Shown here: positions 16,153 to 25,658 of the stretch, in pieces | Layout of the letters: the number at the start of each line of letters is the position of its first letter | Position numbering within the stretch: position 1 is the stretch's first letter | Assembly: GCF_900129935.1 (NCBI RefSeq) | Contig: NZ_FQXJ01000005.1 | Location: forward strand, 1-64,000 | Source of the DNA: Desulfosporosinus lacus DSM 15449 | Lineage (GTDB): Bacteria; Bacillota; Desulfitobacteriia; Desulfitobacteriales; Desulfitobacteriaceae | Length of the DNA stretch: 64,000 nt | Direction: 5' to 3' | Notes under the pieces: generated by a model | Told to the model about the DNA's origin: nothing | The model's database searches: none | Seen by the model: the letters and a program-made list of their open reading frames with translations, nothing else | Made by a program: the position numbers and the translations under genes

Positions 16153-16767
16153 ATGTACCCGGATTTATCTGCACGACAAACGAATATTTTGGAATTTATT
16201 AAACAGGAAATACGAAAAAAGGGATATCCGCCTGCCGTTAGGGAAATCGGCGAAGCTGTTGGGTTGTTATCAAGTTCTACTGTGCATGGCCACCTTCAGA
16301 CCTTGGAGGACAAAGGCTACATCCGACGGGATCCCACCAAACCAAGAGCGATCGAAATTTTAGACAGTTCCAGTGAAGCTCTAGAAATGAAGAAAGTTGT
16401 CCAGGTCCCAATTGTCGGCCATGTAACTGCCGGCCAGCCTATTTTAGCTGTTGAAAACATCGAAGGAACCTTTCCCCTTTCTGCTGATTTTGTACGCCAT
16501 GACAACATTTTCATGCTTCGCGTGCAAGGAGAAAGCATGATAGGAGCAGGAATATTAGATGGAGATTACATTATCGTTCGTCAACAAAGTGATGCCCGAA
16601 ATGGCGAAATTGTTGTCGCCCTCATTGGAGATGAGGCGACGGTTAAACGGTTTTTTAAAGAAAGAACGCTTATTCGACTTCAACCTGAAAATCCATCAAT
16701 GGAACCGATCTACTCTCAGGATGTTTCAATCTTAGGTAAGGTCGTCGGGGTTTTCCGTACTCTCTAA
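16153..16767 (+). CDS. lexA: LexA repressor
   Basis: 204 residues. The N-terminal winged helix ([20 protein letters not shown]) binds the SOS box. The C-terminal S24 domain has the Ala-Gly self-cleavage site (GHVTAGQPI at about residues 88-96), the catalytic serine in [10 protein letters not shown] and the catalytic lysine in EATVKRFF. On DNA damage RecA filaments trigger its cleavage and SOS genes are released. Its own promoter carries a matching operator. It is monocistronic and divergent from the M23 peptidase gene. Confidence 0.96.
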   Translation: MYPDLSARQTNILEFIKQEIRKKGYPPAVREIGEAVGLLSSSTVHGHLQTLEDKGYIRRDPTKPRAIEILDSSSEALEMKKVVQVPIVGHVTAGQPILAVENIEGTFPLSADFVRHDNIFMLRVQGESMIGAGILDGDYIIVRQQSDARNGEIVVALIGDEATVKRFFKERTLIRLQPENPSMEPIYSQDVSILGKVVGVFRTL

Positions 16768-16975
16768 TGATGTGAAGTCTCTTATTACAAAGATATGCAC
16801 TATGAGAATGAGTTAACATTGATACTGTTAATTTAAACGAAAAATCTACACATAAGAATCTAGTTAGTCCGATCTTTTTGGGCATCCTTGTATGCAACGA
16901 TTCCTGAACTTGACTTACATTAGATGACACGATAATTTCAGCTTAACTTGAGCATACATTAGAGGAGGTCTTTTC

Positions 16976-17122
16976 ATGGCTATTAGTAATGAGGATTTAT
17001 ATAAGCTGGTTAGTAAACTTCCTGAAGAAACCAAGCAATCAGCCTATGATTTCTTAGAGTTCTTGACCGCAGGTTATACTCGGCCCGATTGGGACGAAAT
17101 TGAAAATCGACAATCCTGGTGA
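16976..17122 (+). CDS. Small antitoxin-like protein, 48 residues
   Basis: ATG seven bases after GAGGAGG. The sequence MAISNEDLYKLVSKLPEETK, then AYDFLEFL, and a tail GYTRPDWDEIENRQSW, is related to the 33-residue product at 9480. The N-terminal half resembles short antitoxin or DUF2281 domains; the acidic aromatic tail would suit binding a partner protein. No toxin gene is adjacent; a terminator follows 70 bases downstream, so it is expressed alone. Function is inferred only from size and pattern. Confidence 0.6.
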   Translation: MAISNEDLYKLVSKLPEETKQSAYDFLEFLTAGYTRPDWDEIENRQSW

Positions 17123-17191
17123 TGTCCGCAGAGGGCGAGAAGGAATCTTCCAGAAAGTAAATAACACTAAGTTAAGCTTCCTAACTAATAT

Positions 17192-17226
17192 AAAAAGACC
17201 GGCTTTCAAATGAAAACCGGTCTTTT
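17192..17226. terminator. Bidirectional terminator
   Basis: AAAAAGACCGG and CCGGTCTTTTT flank a 14-base loop between two convergent genes: the small antitoxin-like gene and ddl. A T tract is present in both directions. Confidence 0.8.
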
Positions 17227-17276
17227 TGCTTGCATATCTTAACGAATATTTTATCTTGAGAGTATTTGATAGCAGA

Positions 17277-18380
17277 TTAGGTTCGTGAGATTTTGCAGTT
17301 TTGTCTGTCCTGAAAACGCTCCAACCCTAAGGCGATCAAACGGTCAATCAATTCAGAATAAGGAATCCCTGTTGCTTCCCAAAGCTTAGGGTACATTGAT
17401 ATTTCCGTAAATCCAGGTAAGGTATTTATCTCATTAAGAAATATTTCATTTTGAGGAGTCACAAAAAAGTCAACTCGACCTAAGCCATTTGCTTCGACAG
17501 CACGGAAAGCTTCAATAGCCATACTCTGCAAGCTTTTAATGACTAAATCCTCCAGATTCGCCGGAATCAAAAGACTGGACCCAATATTAGAATACTTGGC
17601 TTCATAAGTATAGAACTCATGTGCAGGCAAGACTTCACCAGGAAGAGATGCTATTGGTGCGTCATTTCCTAAAACTGAGACTTCAATTTCCTGCCCAATG
17701 ATCGTCTCTTCTACAACAATTTTTCGATCAAAGATGGCTGCTGTTTTTAAGGCATCCATCAACTCTTCGCGGTGATGAGCTTTCGAGATACCCACACTGG
17801 ACCCTAGATTGGCAGGTTTCACAAAGCATGGATAGCCTATCTTCTCTTCAATCTTATTAAGACATAGTTCAGGTCCGTCAAGGAATTCTGATCTAAGGAG
17901 AGTAACATAGCGTGCCAAGGGCAGGTTTTTTTCCAGAAAGACTGCTTTCATCCGATCTTTGTCCATACCAAGGGAGGACCCTAATACCCCAGATCCTACA
18001 TAAGGGACATTGGCCATCTCAAGTAATCCCTGGAGAGTTCCATCCTCGCCGTAGGGTCCATGAAGAACCGGAAAAATAAGATCAAATTTCCCCTGGTTTG
18101 GAAGTGGCCTGCCATCAATGGTCATAAAATGGGGATTGGTAGGATCAATGACCAAAGTCACTTGGATCCCCTCATTTATCTCAGGAAACCCATTCTTAAT
18201 AATTTCTTCCGGTAAAACTCCCCAAAACCATTGCCCCTGTTTATTGATGCCAATTGTTTCTACACTGTAACGGTTTCTGTCTATCGCTTTGTAAATCGAC
18301 TGAGCTGAGTTCAATGAAACCTCATGTTCACCTGAGCGACCGCCAAACAGAAGAACCACATTTTGTTTGTGATCATCCAC
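17277..18380 (-). CDS. ddl: D-alanine--D-alanine ligase
   Basis: 367 residues of the ATP-grasp ligase that joins two D-alanines for the peptidoglycan precursor in the cytoplasm. The N-terminus LLFGGRSGEHEVSLNSAQ, the ATP loop KPANLGSSVGISKA and the metal-binding NEINTLPGFTEIS are all intact. The last motif is the D-Ala-D-Ala type, not that of VanA-like D-lactate ligases. It lies upstream of a shared terminator and downstream of lepB, with which it is not obviously co-transcribed because of a terminator in between. Confidence 0.95.
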   Translation of the reverse strand: MDDHKQNVVLLFGGRSGEHEVSLNSAQSIYKAIDRNRYSVETIGINKQGQWFWGVLPEEIIKNGFPEINEGIQVTLVIDPTNPHFMTIDGRPLPNQGKFDLIFPVLHGPYGEDGTLQGLLEMANVPYVGSGVLGSSLGMDKDRMKAVFLEKNLPLARYVTLLRSEFLDGPELCLNKIEEKIGYPCFVKPANLGSSVGISKAHHREELMDALKTAAIFDRKIVVEETIIGQEIEVSVLGNDAPIASLPGEVLPAHEFYTYEAKYSNIGSSLLIPANLEDLVIKSLQSMAIEAFRAVEANGLGRVDFFVTPQNEIFLNEINTLPGFTEISMYPKLWEATGIPYSELIDRLIALGLERFQDRQNCKISRT

Positions 18381-18508
18381 AATGCCCCACCCTCTCTAAT
18401 AAGTAATTAATAGTTAATTAAGTATGTGCTCACCAACCTATCTAGACCCCGATATTAAACAGGGAAAATCGGTTTAAGAAGCAACTATTAAAGTATATGC
18501 TTGAAAAA

Positions 18509-18540
18509 GAAAAAAGCTCCCGCCTAACGGGCAAGAGCTC
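18509..18540 (-). terminator. Terminator overlapping the end of lepB
   Basis: On the minus strand AGCTCTTGCC and GGCGGGAGCT pair over ten positions (two G-U wobbles) and run into six T residues. The left arm is inside the last codons of lepB. Confidence 0.8.
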
Positions 18541-19069
18541 CTATTTCATCTAAAGGCCAATAACGGAAAAGAGTTCTTCCTGTAATATTTTCAACAGGCA
18601 GGAATCCCCATTCTCTTGAATCAGCACTGTTGTTACGATTATCCCCCATAACAAATACAGAATCGTTGGGAACAACGATCGGACCAAAATCGTTGTTGGG
18701 TTTTTCTAAGAGATAAGGTTCGTTTAGACGTTGATCATTTAAGTAAGTGGTCTTGTTGCGTATTTCTACTTTATCCCCTGCTAAGCCAACAACTCTTTTA
18801 ATATAGTCATCAGTGGCATGAGCACTCGGTGGCGGATGAAAAACTATAATATCTCCATGATTAATATGATCAAATCGTTTGAAGAAAAACTTGTCTACAA
18901 TGACCCGGTCTTCCAGTTGAATCGTTGGGAGCATTGAACCTGTTGGGATTTTTCGTGCTTCAATCACATAGGTGCGCAATACCCAGGAAAGCGCGAAAGC
19001 AATGAGTACTATTTCTACCAGTTCTATAAAAAAACGAAAGGAACTTTTCGGCTTCTCCGAACTTTCCAT
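18524..19069 (-). CDS. lepB: Signal peptidase I
   Basis: 181 residues, the short Gram-positive type with one N-terminal membrane anchor (FFIELVEIVLIAFALSWVLR). The catalytic serine is in IPTGSMLPT, the general-base lysine in DDYIKRVVG, and the family box GDNRNNSADSREWG follows. It removes signal peptides from exported proteins on the outer face of the membrane. It is not next to rplS or other usual neighbours; it follows the YnbB-like gene after 62 bases. Confidence 0.94.
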   Translation of the reverse strand: MESSEKPKSSFRFFIELVEIVLIAFALSWVLRTYVIEARKIPTGSMLPTIQLEDRVIVDKFFFKRFDHINHGDIIVFHPPPSAHATDDYIKRVVGLAGDKVEIRNKTTYLNDQRLNEPYLLEKPNNDFGPIVVPNDSVFVMGDNRNNSADSREWGFLPVENITGRTLFRYWPLDEIGALAR

Positions 19070-19131
19070 AGTGCACCTCTTTCTACTCTACATATTATCA
19101 TAGATTTTTCGATGTTTAAATGGAAGATTTA

Positions 19132-20397
19132 TTAGCTCAGAAGTCCTTGTTGCCATAAATTCAGGGCTGCTAAGATGTTGCCCATCTGTATATAGGTGCA
19201 GGATATTCCCCCTTGTTGATAGACAACATAGGGCTCTCGCAGAGGTCCGTCTGCGGAGAATTCACTGGTTGAACCCTGAATAAAGGTTCCTCCAGCCATA
19301 ATGATTTCATCTTCATAACCAGGCATTCCCGAAGGAATAGGCAATACATGAGAATCAATCGGCGACCCTTTCTGTAAGCCCTGACAAAAAGCGATCATCT
19401 TTTCCCGAGATCCAAGTTTGACGGCTTGAATAAGGTCCGTTCTCACCGTTTCTGGTTGAGGATGCACTTCAAATCCTAAAGCCCGCCAAAATGCCGCAGA
19501 AAAAACGGCACCTTTTATGGATTCAGAAACGGTTAAGGGGCTAAAGAACAATCCTTGAAAAAATAAGCGTTGCCATTCCAAGGTTGCCCCCATGTGCCCT
19601 CCCACTCCCGGAGCCGTCAAGCGTTGAGCGCTTAGTTCAACTAAATCTGAGCGTCCGGCCACATATCCACCAGTAGGGGCCAAACTCCCGCCCAGATTTT
19701 TAATCAGTGATCCTGCCATTAAATCCACCCCGATATCACCGGGTTCTTGAGTCTCTACTAATTCTCCATAGCAGTTATCTACAAAAATGATCAGCTGGGG
19801 AAAGTGTTTTCTGGCAAAGTCTACGAGTTCTTTCAACTGAGCTATCATCAGAGCATCTCTCCAAGTATATCCTCGTGAACGCTGAACCAAAAGCATTCGA
19901 GTCTTCGTTGTGATCTTCTCGCTAATTAGGGCATATTGTAATTTGCCATGGGAATCCAAGGGAACAGTATCATGAAATACCCCGAAATCCCTAAGACTCC
20001 CTTGTCCTTCTCCTCTAAGCCCAATTACTTCTTCTAATGTATCATAAGGGGTTCCGCTAACGGAAAGAACATGATCCCCAGGACGCAGCACACCAAATAA
20101 GGCCGAAGCAATGGCATGGGTTCCCGAAACAAACTGGCCTCGGACAAGTGCTGCTTCCGTACCTAAAATACGCGCAACTACACGATCAAGCACTTCTCGT
20201 CCCGAATCACCCAAGCCGTACCCCGTCGTTCCTTGTAAATGATAAGTTGCCACTCGTTCCTCTTGAAAAGCGTTTAAAACTTTTTCGTGATTCTTTTGGG
20301 CTATTTCTTGTAATGCAGGTAATTGACCAAAGAGTGCTTTTTCTGCCTCATCTACCGCATTGCTAATAATCTTTGGCCATTTAGGATTCGAATACAA
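19132..20397 (-). CDS. YnbB-like PLP-dependent enzyme (aluminium resistance/methionine gamma-lyase-like)
   Basis: About 421 residues from a TTG at 20397, chosen because AGGAGG sits seven bases before it; the upstream in-frame GTG at 20430 lacks such a site. The sequence has GTTGYGLGDSGREVLDRV, FVDNCYGELVE and the PLP lysine in GSLIKNLGGSLAPTGGYV, typical of the YnbB family. In Firmicutes it lies directly after hflX, as here. The physiological substrate is uncertain; the names methionine gamma-lyase and aluminium resistance protein come from weak similarity. Confidence 0.88.
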   Translation of the reverse strand: MYSNPKWPKIISNAVDEAEKALFGQLPALQEIAQKNHEKVLNAFQEERVATYHLQGTTGYGLGDSGREVLDRVVARILGTEAALVRGQFVSGTHAIASALFGVLRPGDHVLSVSGTPYDTLEEVIGLRGEGQGSLRDFGVFHDTVPLDSHGKLQYALISEKITTKTRMLLVQRSRGYTWRDALMIAQLKELVDFARKHFPQLIIFVDNCYGELVETQEPGDIGVDLMAGSLIKNLGGSLAPTGGYVAGRSDLVELSAQRLTAPGVGGHMGATLEWQRLFFQGLFFSPLTVSESIKGAVFSAAFWRALGFEVHPQPETVRTDLIQAVKLGSREKMIAFCQGLQKGSPIDSHVLPIPSGMPGYEDEIIMAGGTFIQGSTSEFSADGPLREPYVVYQQGGISCTYIQMGNILAALNLWQQGLLS

Positions 20398-20433
20398 ACA
20401 ACTTCCTCCTAATATTTGGTTGACGCCCACGAA

Positions 20434-20492
20434 GACACTGTCTTCGCACGTATTAGCATTCTTGCAGACACTGTCTTCCCACGGGTTAGCAT
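20434..20492. repeat. Two direct 26-base repeats between hflX and the ynbB-like gene
   Basis: Two imperfect copies starting GACACTGTCTTC and ending TTAGCAT lie at 20434-20459 and 20467-20492, 33 bases apart. Each contains a GAAGAC/GTCTTC-type or related palindrome. A GAAGGC-G-GCCTTC palindrome follows at about 20507, and CCTTAGCTC/GAGCTAAGG overlaps the end of hflX. No T tract was found. Confidence 0.55.
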
Positions 20493-20529
20493 AGCGGAGA
20501 AGCCTGCGAAGGCGGCCTTCTCAGTTGCC

Positions 20530-22164
20530 TTAGCTCAATAATGAGCTAAGGACCTTCCATACCGGCTTTAGAGAATCCCTGCGTATAAGGGATATCTTGA
20601 TTGGATAAGGAAGATATTCAGCTAACTGATCCAGATCATCTTCAACCGTAACTTGGTCAACCTTATTTAACAAAGTAATCATAGGCTTATCCGCGCATTC
20701 CAGCTGATTTAGCACCTCTCGAACAGTTTCAGCGTGCTGAACCGCTTGCGGATGGCTTGCATCGACAACATGAATCAAAACATCTGCTTGCTTAACTTCT
20801 TCCAATGTCGCAATAAAGGCTCGTAGAAGTTGAGTCGGTAATTTCCGAATAAATCCAACCGTATCGCTCAAGAGAATTTCTAAAGAAGAGTCTATTTTAA
20901 TACTGCGTACAATCGGGTCTAAGGTAGCAAATAGTTTGTTCTCTCCAACCGGTAAGTCTGACCGGCTGCCTGCTTGTTCCATGGCCATTTTCATGAACGT
21001 GGTTTTTCCGGTATTAGTGTACCCTACTAAAGCAACTATGGGCATACCGCTTTTTGTTCTTTGGCGACGTTGAACATCTCGGTGCTGCAACACTAGTTTT
21101 AATTCTTTGTCCAACTGGTTTATGCGATCTCGCATTCTTCTGCGATCTAACTCTAATTTAGTTTCACCAGGGCCCCGCGATCCTACTCCCGCACCTAAAC
21201 GCGATAGAGCTTGTCCCTGTCCAGTCAAAAATGGCAAAAGATGTTTAAGTTGAGCCAATTCGACTTGAAGTTTACCCTCTCGAGATTGAGCTCTCTGAGC
21301 AAAGATGTCTAAAATCAATCCCGTTCGGTCTAACACTTTTAGCCCAGTCTCCATCTCCAAGGTTCGCGATTGTGTTGGAGACAGTTCATCATCACAGATC
21401 AAAACATTGGCTTCAGTTTCCTGTAAACGATGAATTAGTTCTTCAAGTTTACCACTTCCAAAATAACTGCGTGATTGACCGTAACGCCGCAGCTGGACCA
21501 TTTGGCCTACCACATCTACTCCTGCAGTACGGGCTAGTTCTCGCAGTTCTTTCAAATCTTCATTGGTTTCTTGTTCACTGTCTTCCAGAGCGATTAAGAA
21601 CGCAAGTTCTTTAACTTTTTGTGACGTTTCTATCTTAGTACTGCTTCCTGATCCAATCTTTGAAAGGTCATCAAGAGCATCATTATAGTCAAACTTATGC
21701 CAGTTTTGGGGAGTTAGGTTAACAATATAAGGGTCGTTCTCCTCTGTCCTAAAGGCGATTTGAATTCCAGTAAATTTCCCCTCAAGAACTCCGACGGAAG
21801 CCATGCTTTCAAGTCTAAGCGATTCCAAGGCACTATGATCTAAGGGACTCAGCTTAAAGTTCCCATTAGGATGTGTATGTATGCACCGCAGATGTTTTCC
21901 GATTGACCTGCCTTTAATAGGCGGGAGCGTTACTGTAGCATGACGACCTACCGCCGCGGCCAATAGGATACCGGCGCGTGAGAGATAGATGGCTATTTCT
22001 CGATTCCAAAGTTGAGTTAGGCGTATGAGCTCTTTAAGAATTTCAGGATGGATTAGTTCAGAACGTTCAGTCTTAATGTCCGCAAGTTTCTTAAGTTCTT
22101 GTAACTGACTTGCCCGAATACCTGACAAGTCTCCCGAAATATCCATATCCATCTTCATATTCAC
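20530..22164 (-). CDS. hflX: HflX GTPase with an extra JAMM-like N-terminal domain
   Basis: 544 residues, about 120 longer than minimal HflX. The C-terminal part is standard HflX: glycine-rich loop GAGVGSRGPGETKLELDRR, G1 GYTNTGKTTF, G3 DTVGFIRKLP, G4 NKVD. HflX binds ribosomes and rescues stalled or heat-damaged ones. The first 180 residues carry E56 (NREIAIYLS) and H96-x-H98-x7-S106-x2-D109, the metal-binding signature of JAMM/RadC-like domains. GTG start behind GAGG. It is followed by the YnbB-like gene, a common Firmicute arrangement. Confidence 0.93.
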   Translation of the reverse strand: MNMKMDMDISGDLSGIRASQLQELKKLADIKTERSELIHPEILKELIRLTQLWNREIAIYLSRAGILLAAAVGRHATVTLPPIKGRSIGKHLRCIHTHPNGNFKLSPLDHSALESLRLESMASVGVLEGKFTGIQIAFRTEENDPYIVNLTPQNWHKFDYNDALDDLSKIGSGSSTKIETSQKVKELAFLIALEDSEQETNEDLKELRELARTAGVDVVGQMVQLRRYGQSRSYFGSGKLEELIHRLQETEANVLICDDELSPTQSRTLEMETGLKVLDRTGLILDIFAQRAQSREGKLQVELAQLKHLLPFLTGQGQALSRLGAGVGSRGPGETKLELDRRRMRDRINQLDKELKLVLQHRDVQRRQRTKSGMPIVALVGYTNTGKTTFMKMAMEQAGSRSDLPVGENKLFATLDPIVRSIKIDSSLEILLSDTVGFIRKLPTQLLRAFIATLEEVKQADVLIHVVDASHPQAVQHAETVREVLNQLECADKPMITLLNKVDQVTVEDDLDQLAEYLPYPIKISLIRRDSLKPVWKVLSSLLS

Positions 22165-22301
22165 AGACTACCTCGTATTCTTAGTGTTAAAGTGCTTTTA
22201 AATTAGCACTCAATTGATCGCGTAGTTTTTTAGAAAACTTAACTATCCCCAAGGATGGCCGAATTTCCCTGATAAAAAACATCCTATAACTTTAGAAGAT
22301 C

Positions 22302-23297
22302 TCAGAGATTTTCTAAGTTAATATCGACGGGTAAAATCTGGATGAGTTCTTCTCGGCTGGAACTTGGCTTTTGAAACAAGCGAACAGCCTGTTTTCGCAC
22401 GGTTTTTTCTACGAGGTTTCGTACAAGCCGAGCATTTCCAGCATAGCGGTGAGAACTTAACAAGATTTGAAGATGGAAACGGAGGGTATCTTCAGCATCT
22501 GTTGTTAACTCATATTGCCGTGTTTTAAACATCAGTTTTCCGATAGCTAACAATTCATCGATAGTATAGTCCGGAAAATCAATATGTATGGGGAAGCGTG
22601 ATCTGAGTCCTGGATTAGTTTGTAAAAACCAGTCCATTTCTTGACTATAGCCGGCTAAGATTAACACAAGATTATCTTTATTGTCCTCCATCGCCTTAAC
22701 CAAAGCATCAATAGCTTCTTTTCCAAAGTCTTTTTCTCCCCCACGGGCTAAGGAATAAGCTTCATCTATAAATAGGACACCACCTAAGGCTTTCTTAAGT
22801 TGCTCTCGAGTCTTTTGAGCGGTATGTCCAATATATTCACCAACCAGATCCGCACGTTCACACTCGATTATATGTCCTTTTTGCAGAACTCCCATTTCTT
22901 TAAACAGTCGCCCGATCAAACGTGCCACTGTCGTCTTGCCCGTTCCGGGATTCCCTTTGAAGATCATATGGAGTACAAGGGGTTCAGCAATAAGTCTTTC
23001 ATGAGTTCTTCGTTTTTGAATTTCTACAAAGGCTTGTAAATCTCGTATGAGACGTTTTACGATAATTAAGCCAATGTAGGACTCTAACTCATTCAGAATT
23101 TCGGCGACTTTATCTTTATCTTTATCCTTGTCTTTATCCCGGTCCTTTTCAATGGAAGAAGGATTACTTTTACGCACTCGTCCAATCCCCGCCATATCTG
23201 CTACGGGTGTATGTATTTGTTCGGTCTTGGGGGGCAAGGGAGTGTGAATAACCGGCGGCATTTGGTTGTCCGGACCAAACATTATTCTAATTGTCAT
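22302..23297 (-). CDS. spoVK: SpoVK-like AAA ATPase (CbxX/CfxQ family)
   Basis: About 331 residues. A variable N-terminus with a short D-K repeat precedes one AAA domain: Walker A KGNPGTGKTTVARLIG, Walker B VLFIDEAYSL, arginine-finger region LRSRFPIHIDFPDY. Family members include SpoVK, needed for spore maturation, and Rubisco activase CbbX; no Rubisco genes are here, so a SpoVK role is more likely. The ATG at 23297 follows GGGAGG at usable spacing; a GTG directly abutting that site is less likely. It lies upstream of hflX, as spoVK does in Bacillus. Confidence 0.88.
   Translation of the reverse strand: MTIRIMFGPDNQMPPVIHTPLPPKTEQIHTPVADMAGIGRVRKSNPSSIEKDRDKDKDKDKDKVAEILNELESYIGLIIVKRLIRDLQAFVEIQKRRTHERLIAEPLVLHMIFKGNPGTGKTTVARLIGRLFKEMGVLQKGHIIECERADLVGEYIGHTAQKTREQLKKALGGVLFIDEAYSLARGGEKDFGKEAIDALVKAMEDNKDNLVLILAGYSQEMDWFLQTNPGLRSRFPIHIDFPDYTIDELLAIGKLMFKTRQYELTTDAEDTLRFHLQILLSSHRYAGNARLVRNLVEKTVRKQAVRLFQKPSSSREELIQILPVDINLENL
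23109..23144. repeat. Hexanucleotide tandem repeat inside spoVK
   Basis: TTTATC units (GATAAA on the coding strand) are repeated four times plus two degenerate units. They encode the D-K dipeptide run in the variable N-terminus of the AAA protein. Slippage here would change length by two residues without shifting the frame. Confidence 0.7.
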
Positions 23298-23370
23298 AAG
23301 TACAGGCACCTCCCATCCTTACTACTATACGCAAGTAAAGATGAAAGGTGTCCAGTTAAACCTATTGTTA

Positions 23371-25194
23371 TTATTTCCCTGTCAAGCTCTTTGCATAACG
23401 TACACGAGCCGTGTGATCTAAAAATTTCTTGCGAAGTCGGACGCTATTAGGGGTGATTTCAACCAACTCATCGTCGTTAATAAACTCTAAGGATTGCTCC
23501 AAGGATAATTCTCTGGGTTTATCAAGACGCAAAGCTTCGTCGGCTGAACTGGTACGCATATTTGTGAGTTGCTTTTTCTTACAGACATTTACTTCAATGT
23601 CTTGCTCACGTTTATTTTCCCCAACAATCATGCCTGCATATACATGCAGACCCGGGTCAACAAATAATGTGCCTCGTTCTTGAGCTGAATAAAGGCCGTA
23701 AGCGTTTGTTTCGCCCTCTTCAAAGGCAATCAGTGCTCCGCGATTACGTCCTGGAATATCCCCCTTATAGGGTTCATAACCCAGGAACATATGGCTCATC
23801 ATTCCTTCTCCGCGTGTTTGAGATAAAAACTCTCCCCGGAAGCCAATCAGGCCTCGAGCCGGAATCTTAAATTCGACACGCATTTGGGTTTCCGAGAGGT
23901 TCGACATATTCGCCATTTCAGCCTTACGCTTCCCTAGGAGTTCCATAATAGCGCCTAAAGAACTTTCATGGAGGTCACAAATTAAAAACTCCATAGGTTC
24001 GCATTTGACGCCGTCAATCATCTTATAAATTACTTCAGGTTTTGACACTTGAAGTTCGTACCCTTCGCGACGCATGTTTTCAATCAAGATTGAGAGGTGA
24101 AGTTCTCCCCTGCCGGAAACCTGAAAACTATCGGCAGAGTCCGTCTCTTCAACTCGTAAGCTGACATTGGTCTCTACCTCTTTCCAGAGACGCTCACGTA
24201 TCTTTCGTGAGGTTACAAAAGTTCCTTCTCGTCCAGCAAAAGGGCTGTTATTAACCATGAAATTCATGGACAAAGTAGGTTCGTCCACTTCAATAGTCGG
24301 TAATGCTTCCGGACTCAATGCACAGGCAACAGTTTCCCCAATATTGGCACTGGTCAAGCCGGTAAGGGCTACGATTTCTCCGGCCGAGGCCTCAGGAACG
24401 ACTTCACGCTTTAAGCCGTCATAAATCATAACTTTACCAATTTTTGTACGTTCAAAACTTTCATCTCTTTTGATTAAGGTTACATTTTCATTTTGATGAA
24501 TTGTCCCGCGAACGATGCGGCCAACAACAATTTTCCCTACATAATCGTCATAGTCCAGGGTGGTAACCAGCATTTGGAAGGGCGCTTCAAGATCTACAAC
24601 CGGTGCAGGAATGTTCTCTAAGATGACATTAAACAGAGGGACTAAAGAGTCTGCCAAAGCATCATGTTCAAGTCCGGCTATTCCTGTCCGGGCGGAGGCA
24701 TAGACGACTGGGAAATCTAATTGCTCATCATCTGCTCCCAGCTCAATAAAGAGATCTAAGACTTCGTCCACCACTTCGGCAGGTCGAGCATCAGGGCGGT
24801 CTATTTTATTAATAACTACAATCGGAACAAGCTTAAGTTCTAAAGCCTTTCGTAAAACAAAGCGTGTTTGAGGCATCGGCCCTTCAAAGGAATCAACAAT
24901 GAGGAGTACCCCATTCACCATCTGTAATACCCGTTCAACTTCTCCACCGAAGTCCGCATGTCCCGGCGTGTCAATAATATTGATCTTTGTTCCTTGCCAG
25001 TGTACCGCAGTGTTTTTGGATAAAATAGTAATTCCACGTTCACGTTCTAAATCATTGGAATCCATAACGCGCTCAATTACTTGTTGATTTGCTCGGAAGG
25101 TTCCACTTTGTCTTAACATAGCATCAACAAGCGTGGTTTTCCCATGATCTACGTGAGCGATAATTGCAATGTTTCTTAAATTTCGAGTTTCCAT
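23371..25194 (-). CDS. typA: GTP-binding protein TypA/BipA
   Basis: About 607 residues from the ATG at 25194, giving the usual [18 protein letters not shown] opening; an upstream ATG adds 13 residues without a ribosome site. G1 AHVDHGKTT, switch RGITI, G3 DTPGHADF and G4 NKIDRP are intact. EF-G-like domains and the BipA C-terminal domain follow. It is a ribosome-associated GTPase that aids 50S assembly and stress adaptation. It stands between the spoVK-like gene and hfq, separated from hfq by a strong hairpin. Confidence 0.96.
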   Translation of the reverse strand: METRNLRNIAIIAHVDHGKTTLVDAMLRQSGTFRANQQVIERVMDSNDLERERGITILSKNTAVHWQGTKINIIDTPGHADFGGEVERVLQMVNGVLLIVDSFEGPMPQTRFVLRKALELKLVPIVVINKIDRPDARPAEVVDEVLDLFIELGADDEQLDFPVVYASARTGIAGLEHDALADSLVPLFNVILENIPAPVVDLEAPFQMLVTTLDYDDYVGKIVVGRIVRGTIHQNENVTLIKRDESFERTKIGKVMIYDGLKREVVPEASAGEIVALTGLTSANIGETVACALSPEALPTIEVDEPTLSMNFMVNNSPFAGREGTFVTSRKIRERLWKEVETNVSLRVEETDSADSFQVSGRGELHLSILIENMRREGYELQVSKPEVIYKMIDGVKCEPMEFLICDLHESSLGAIMELLGKRKAEMANMSNLSETQMRVEFKIPARGLIGFRGEFLSQTRGEGMMSHMFLGYEPYKGDIPGRNRGALIAFEEGETNAYGLYSAQERGTLFVDPGLHVYAGMIVGENKREQDIEVNVCKKKQLTNMRTSSADEALRLDKPRELSLEQSLEFINDDELVEITPNSVRLRKKFLDHTARVRYAKSLTGK

Positions 25195-25269
25195 AGTTGG
25201 GCTGAATTCCTTTCTTTCACTAAATAAAAACATATCACTTTAAGATATCATAGTTGAGTACTGAATTCA

Positions 25270-25319
25270 AGCATAAAGAACTAAGTTCGGCAAAAAACCG
25301 AACTTAGTCCTTCATGCTT
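25270..25319. terminator. Long hairpin between hfq and typA
   Basis: An 11-pair core (ACTAAGTTCGG, 25280-25290, with CCGAACTTAGT, 25298-25308) is extended by AAGCAT/ATGCTT on the outside. It follows the hfq stop on the minus strand by about 40 bases. No long T tract follows, but stem length and position fit termination or processing. Confidence 0.6.
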
Positions 25320-25360
25320 TCAGGATTGTCCGTATTTAATAAGTATTACCTATTGATTCA

Positions 25361-25621
25361 TTAAATTCCTTTAGCCGAACTTGATTCTCCTGCACTTGCT
25401 GCAGCTAAGTTAATCGGACGGATAGGCATTACGGTTGAAATAGCATGTTTATAAACCATTTGTTGTCTGCCTTCAAACTCGATGACAACGGTAAAGTTAT
25501 CGAACCCTTTGATAAGTCCTTTAAGTTGAAACCCGTTAACCAAATAAATGGTCACAGGAAGGTTTTCCTTGCGTACCTGATTTAAAAAGGTATCTTGTAA
25601 ATTGATGGGCGATTTATTCAT
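25361..25621 (-). CDS. hfq: RNA-binding protein Hfq
   Basis: 86 residues with both Sm motifs: [20 protein letters not shown] with [20 protein letters not shown], and the Sm2 signature [12 protein letters not shown] (YKHAI). The hexameric ring pairs small RNAs with mRNAs. It follows miaA closely in the same direction, the classic miaA-hfq order, with ATGGAGGA as ribosome site. The short C-terminal tail ([14 protein letters not shown]) is typical of Gram-positive Hfq. Confidence 0.97.
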   Translation of the reverse strand: MNKSPINLQDTFLNQVRKENLPVTIYLVNGFQLKGLIKGFDNFTVVIEFEGRQQMVYKHAISTVMPIRPINLAAASAGESSSAKGI

Positions 25622-25658
25622 TTATTTTCCTCCATCACCTTATTTTTCTACTTCTAAT

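Noticed and set aside
17277-18380. Vancomycin-type D-Ala-D-Lac ligase
   Set aside because: The C-terminal motif is of the D-Ala-D-Ala type and no vanH or vanX genes are nearby.
22302-23309. D-K dipeptide run considered as a sign of frameshift or misassembly
   Set aside because: It is an in-frame hexanucleotide repeat in a variable linker; the AAA domain around it is complete.
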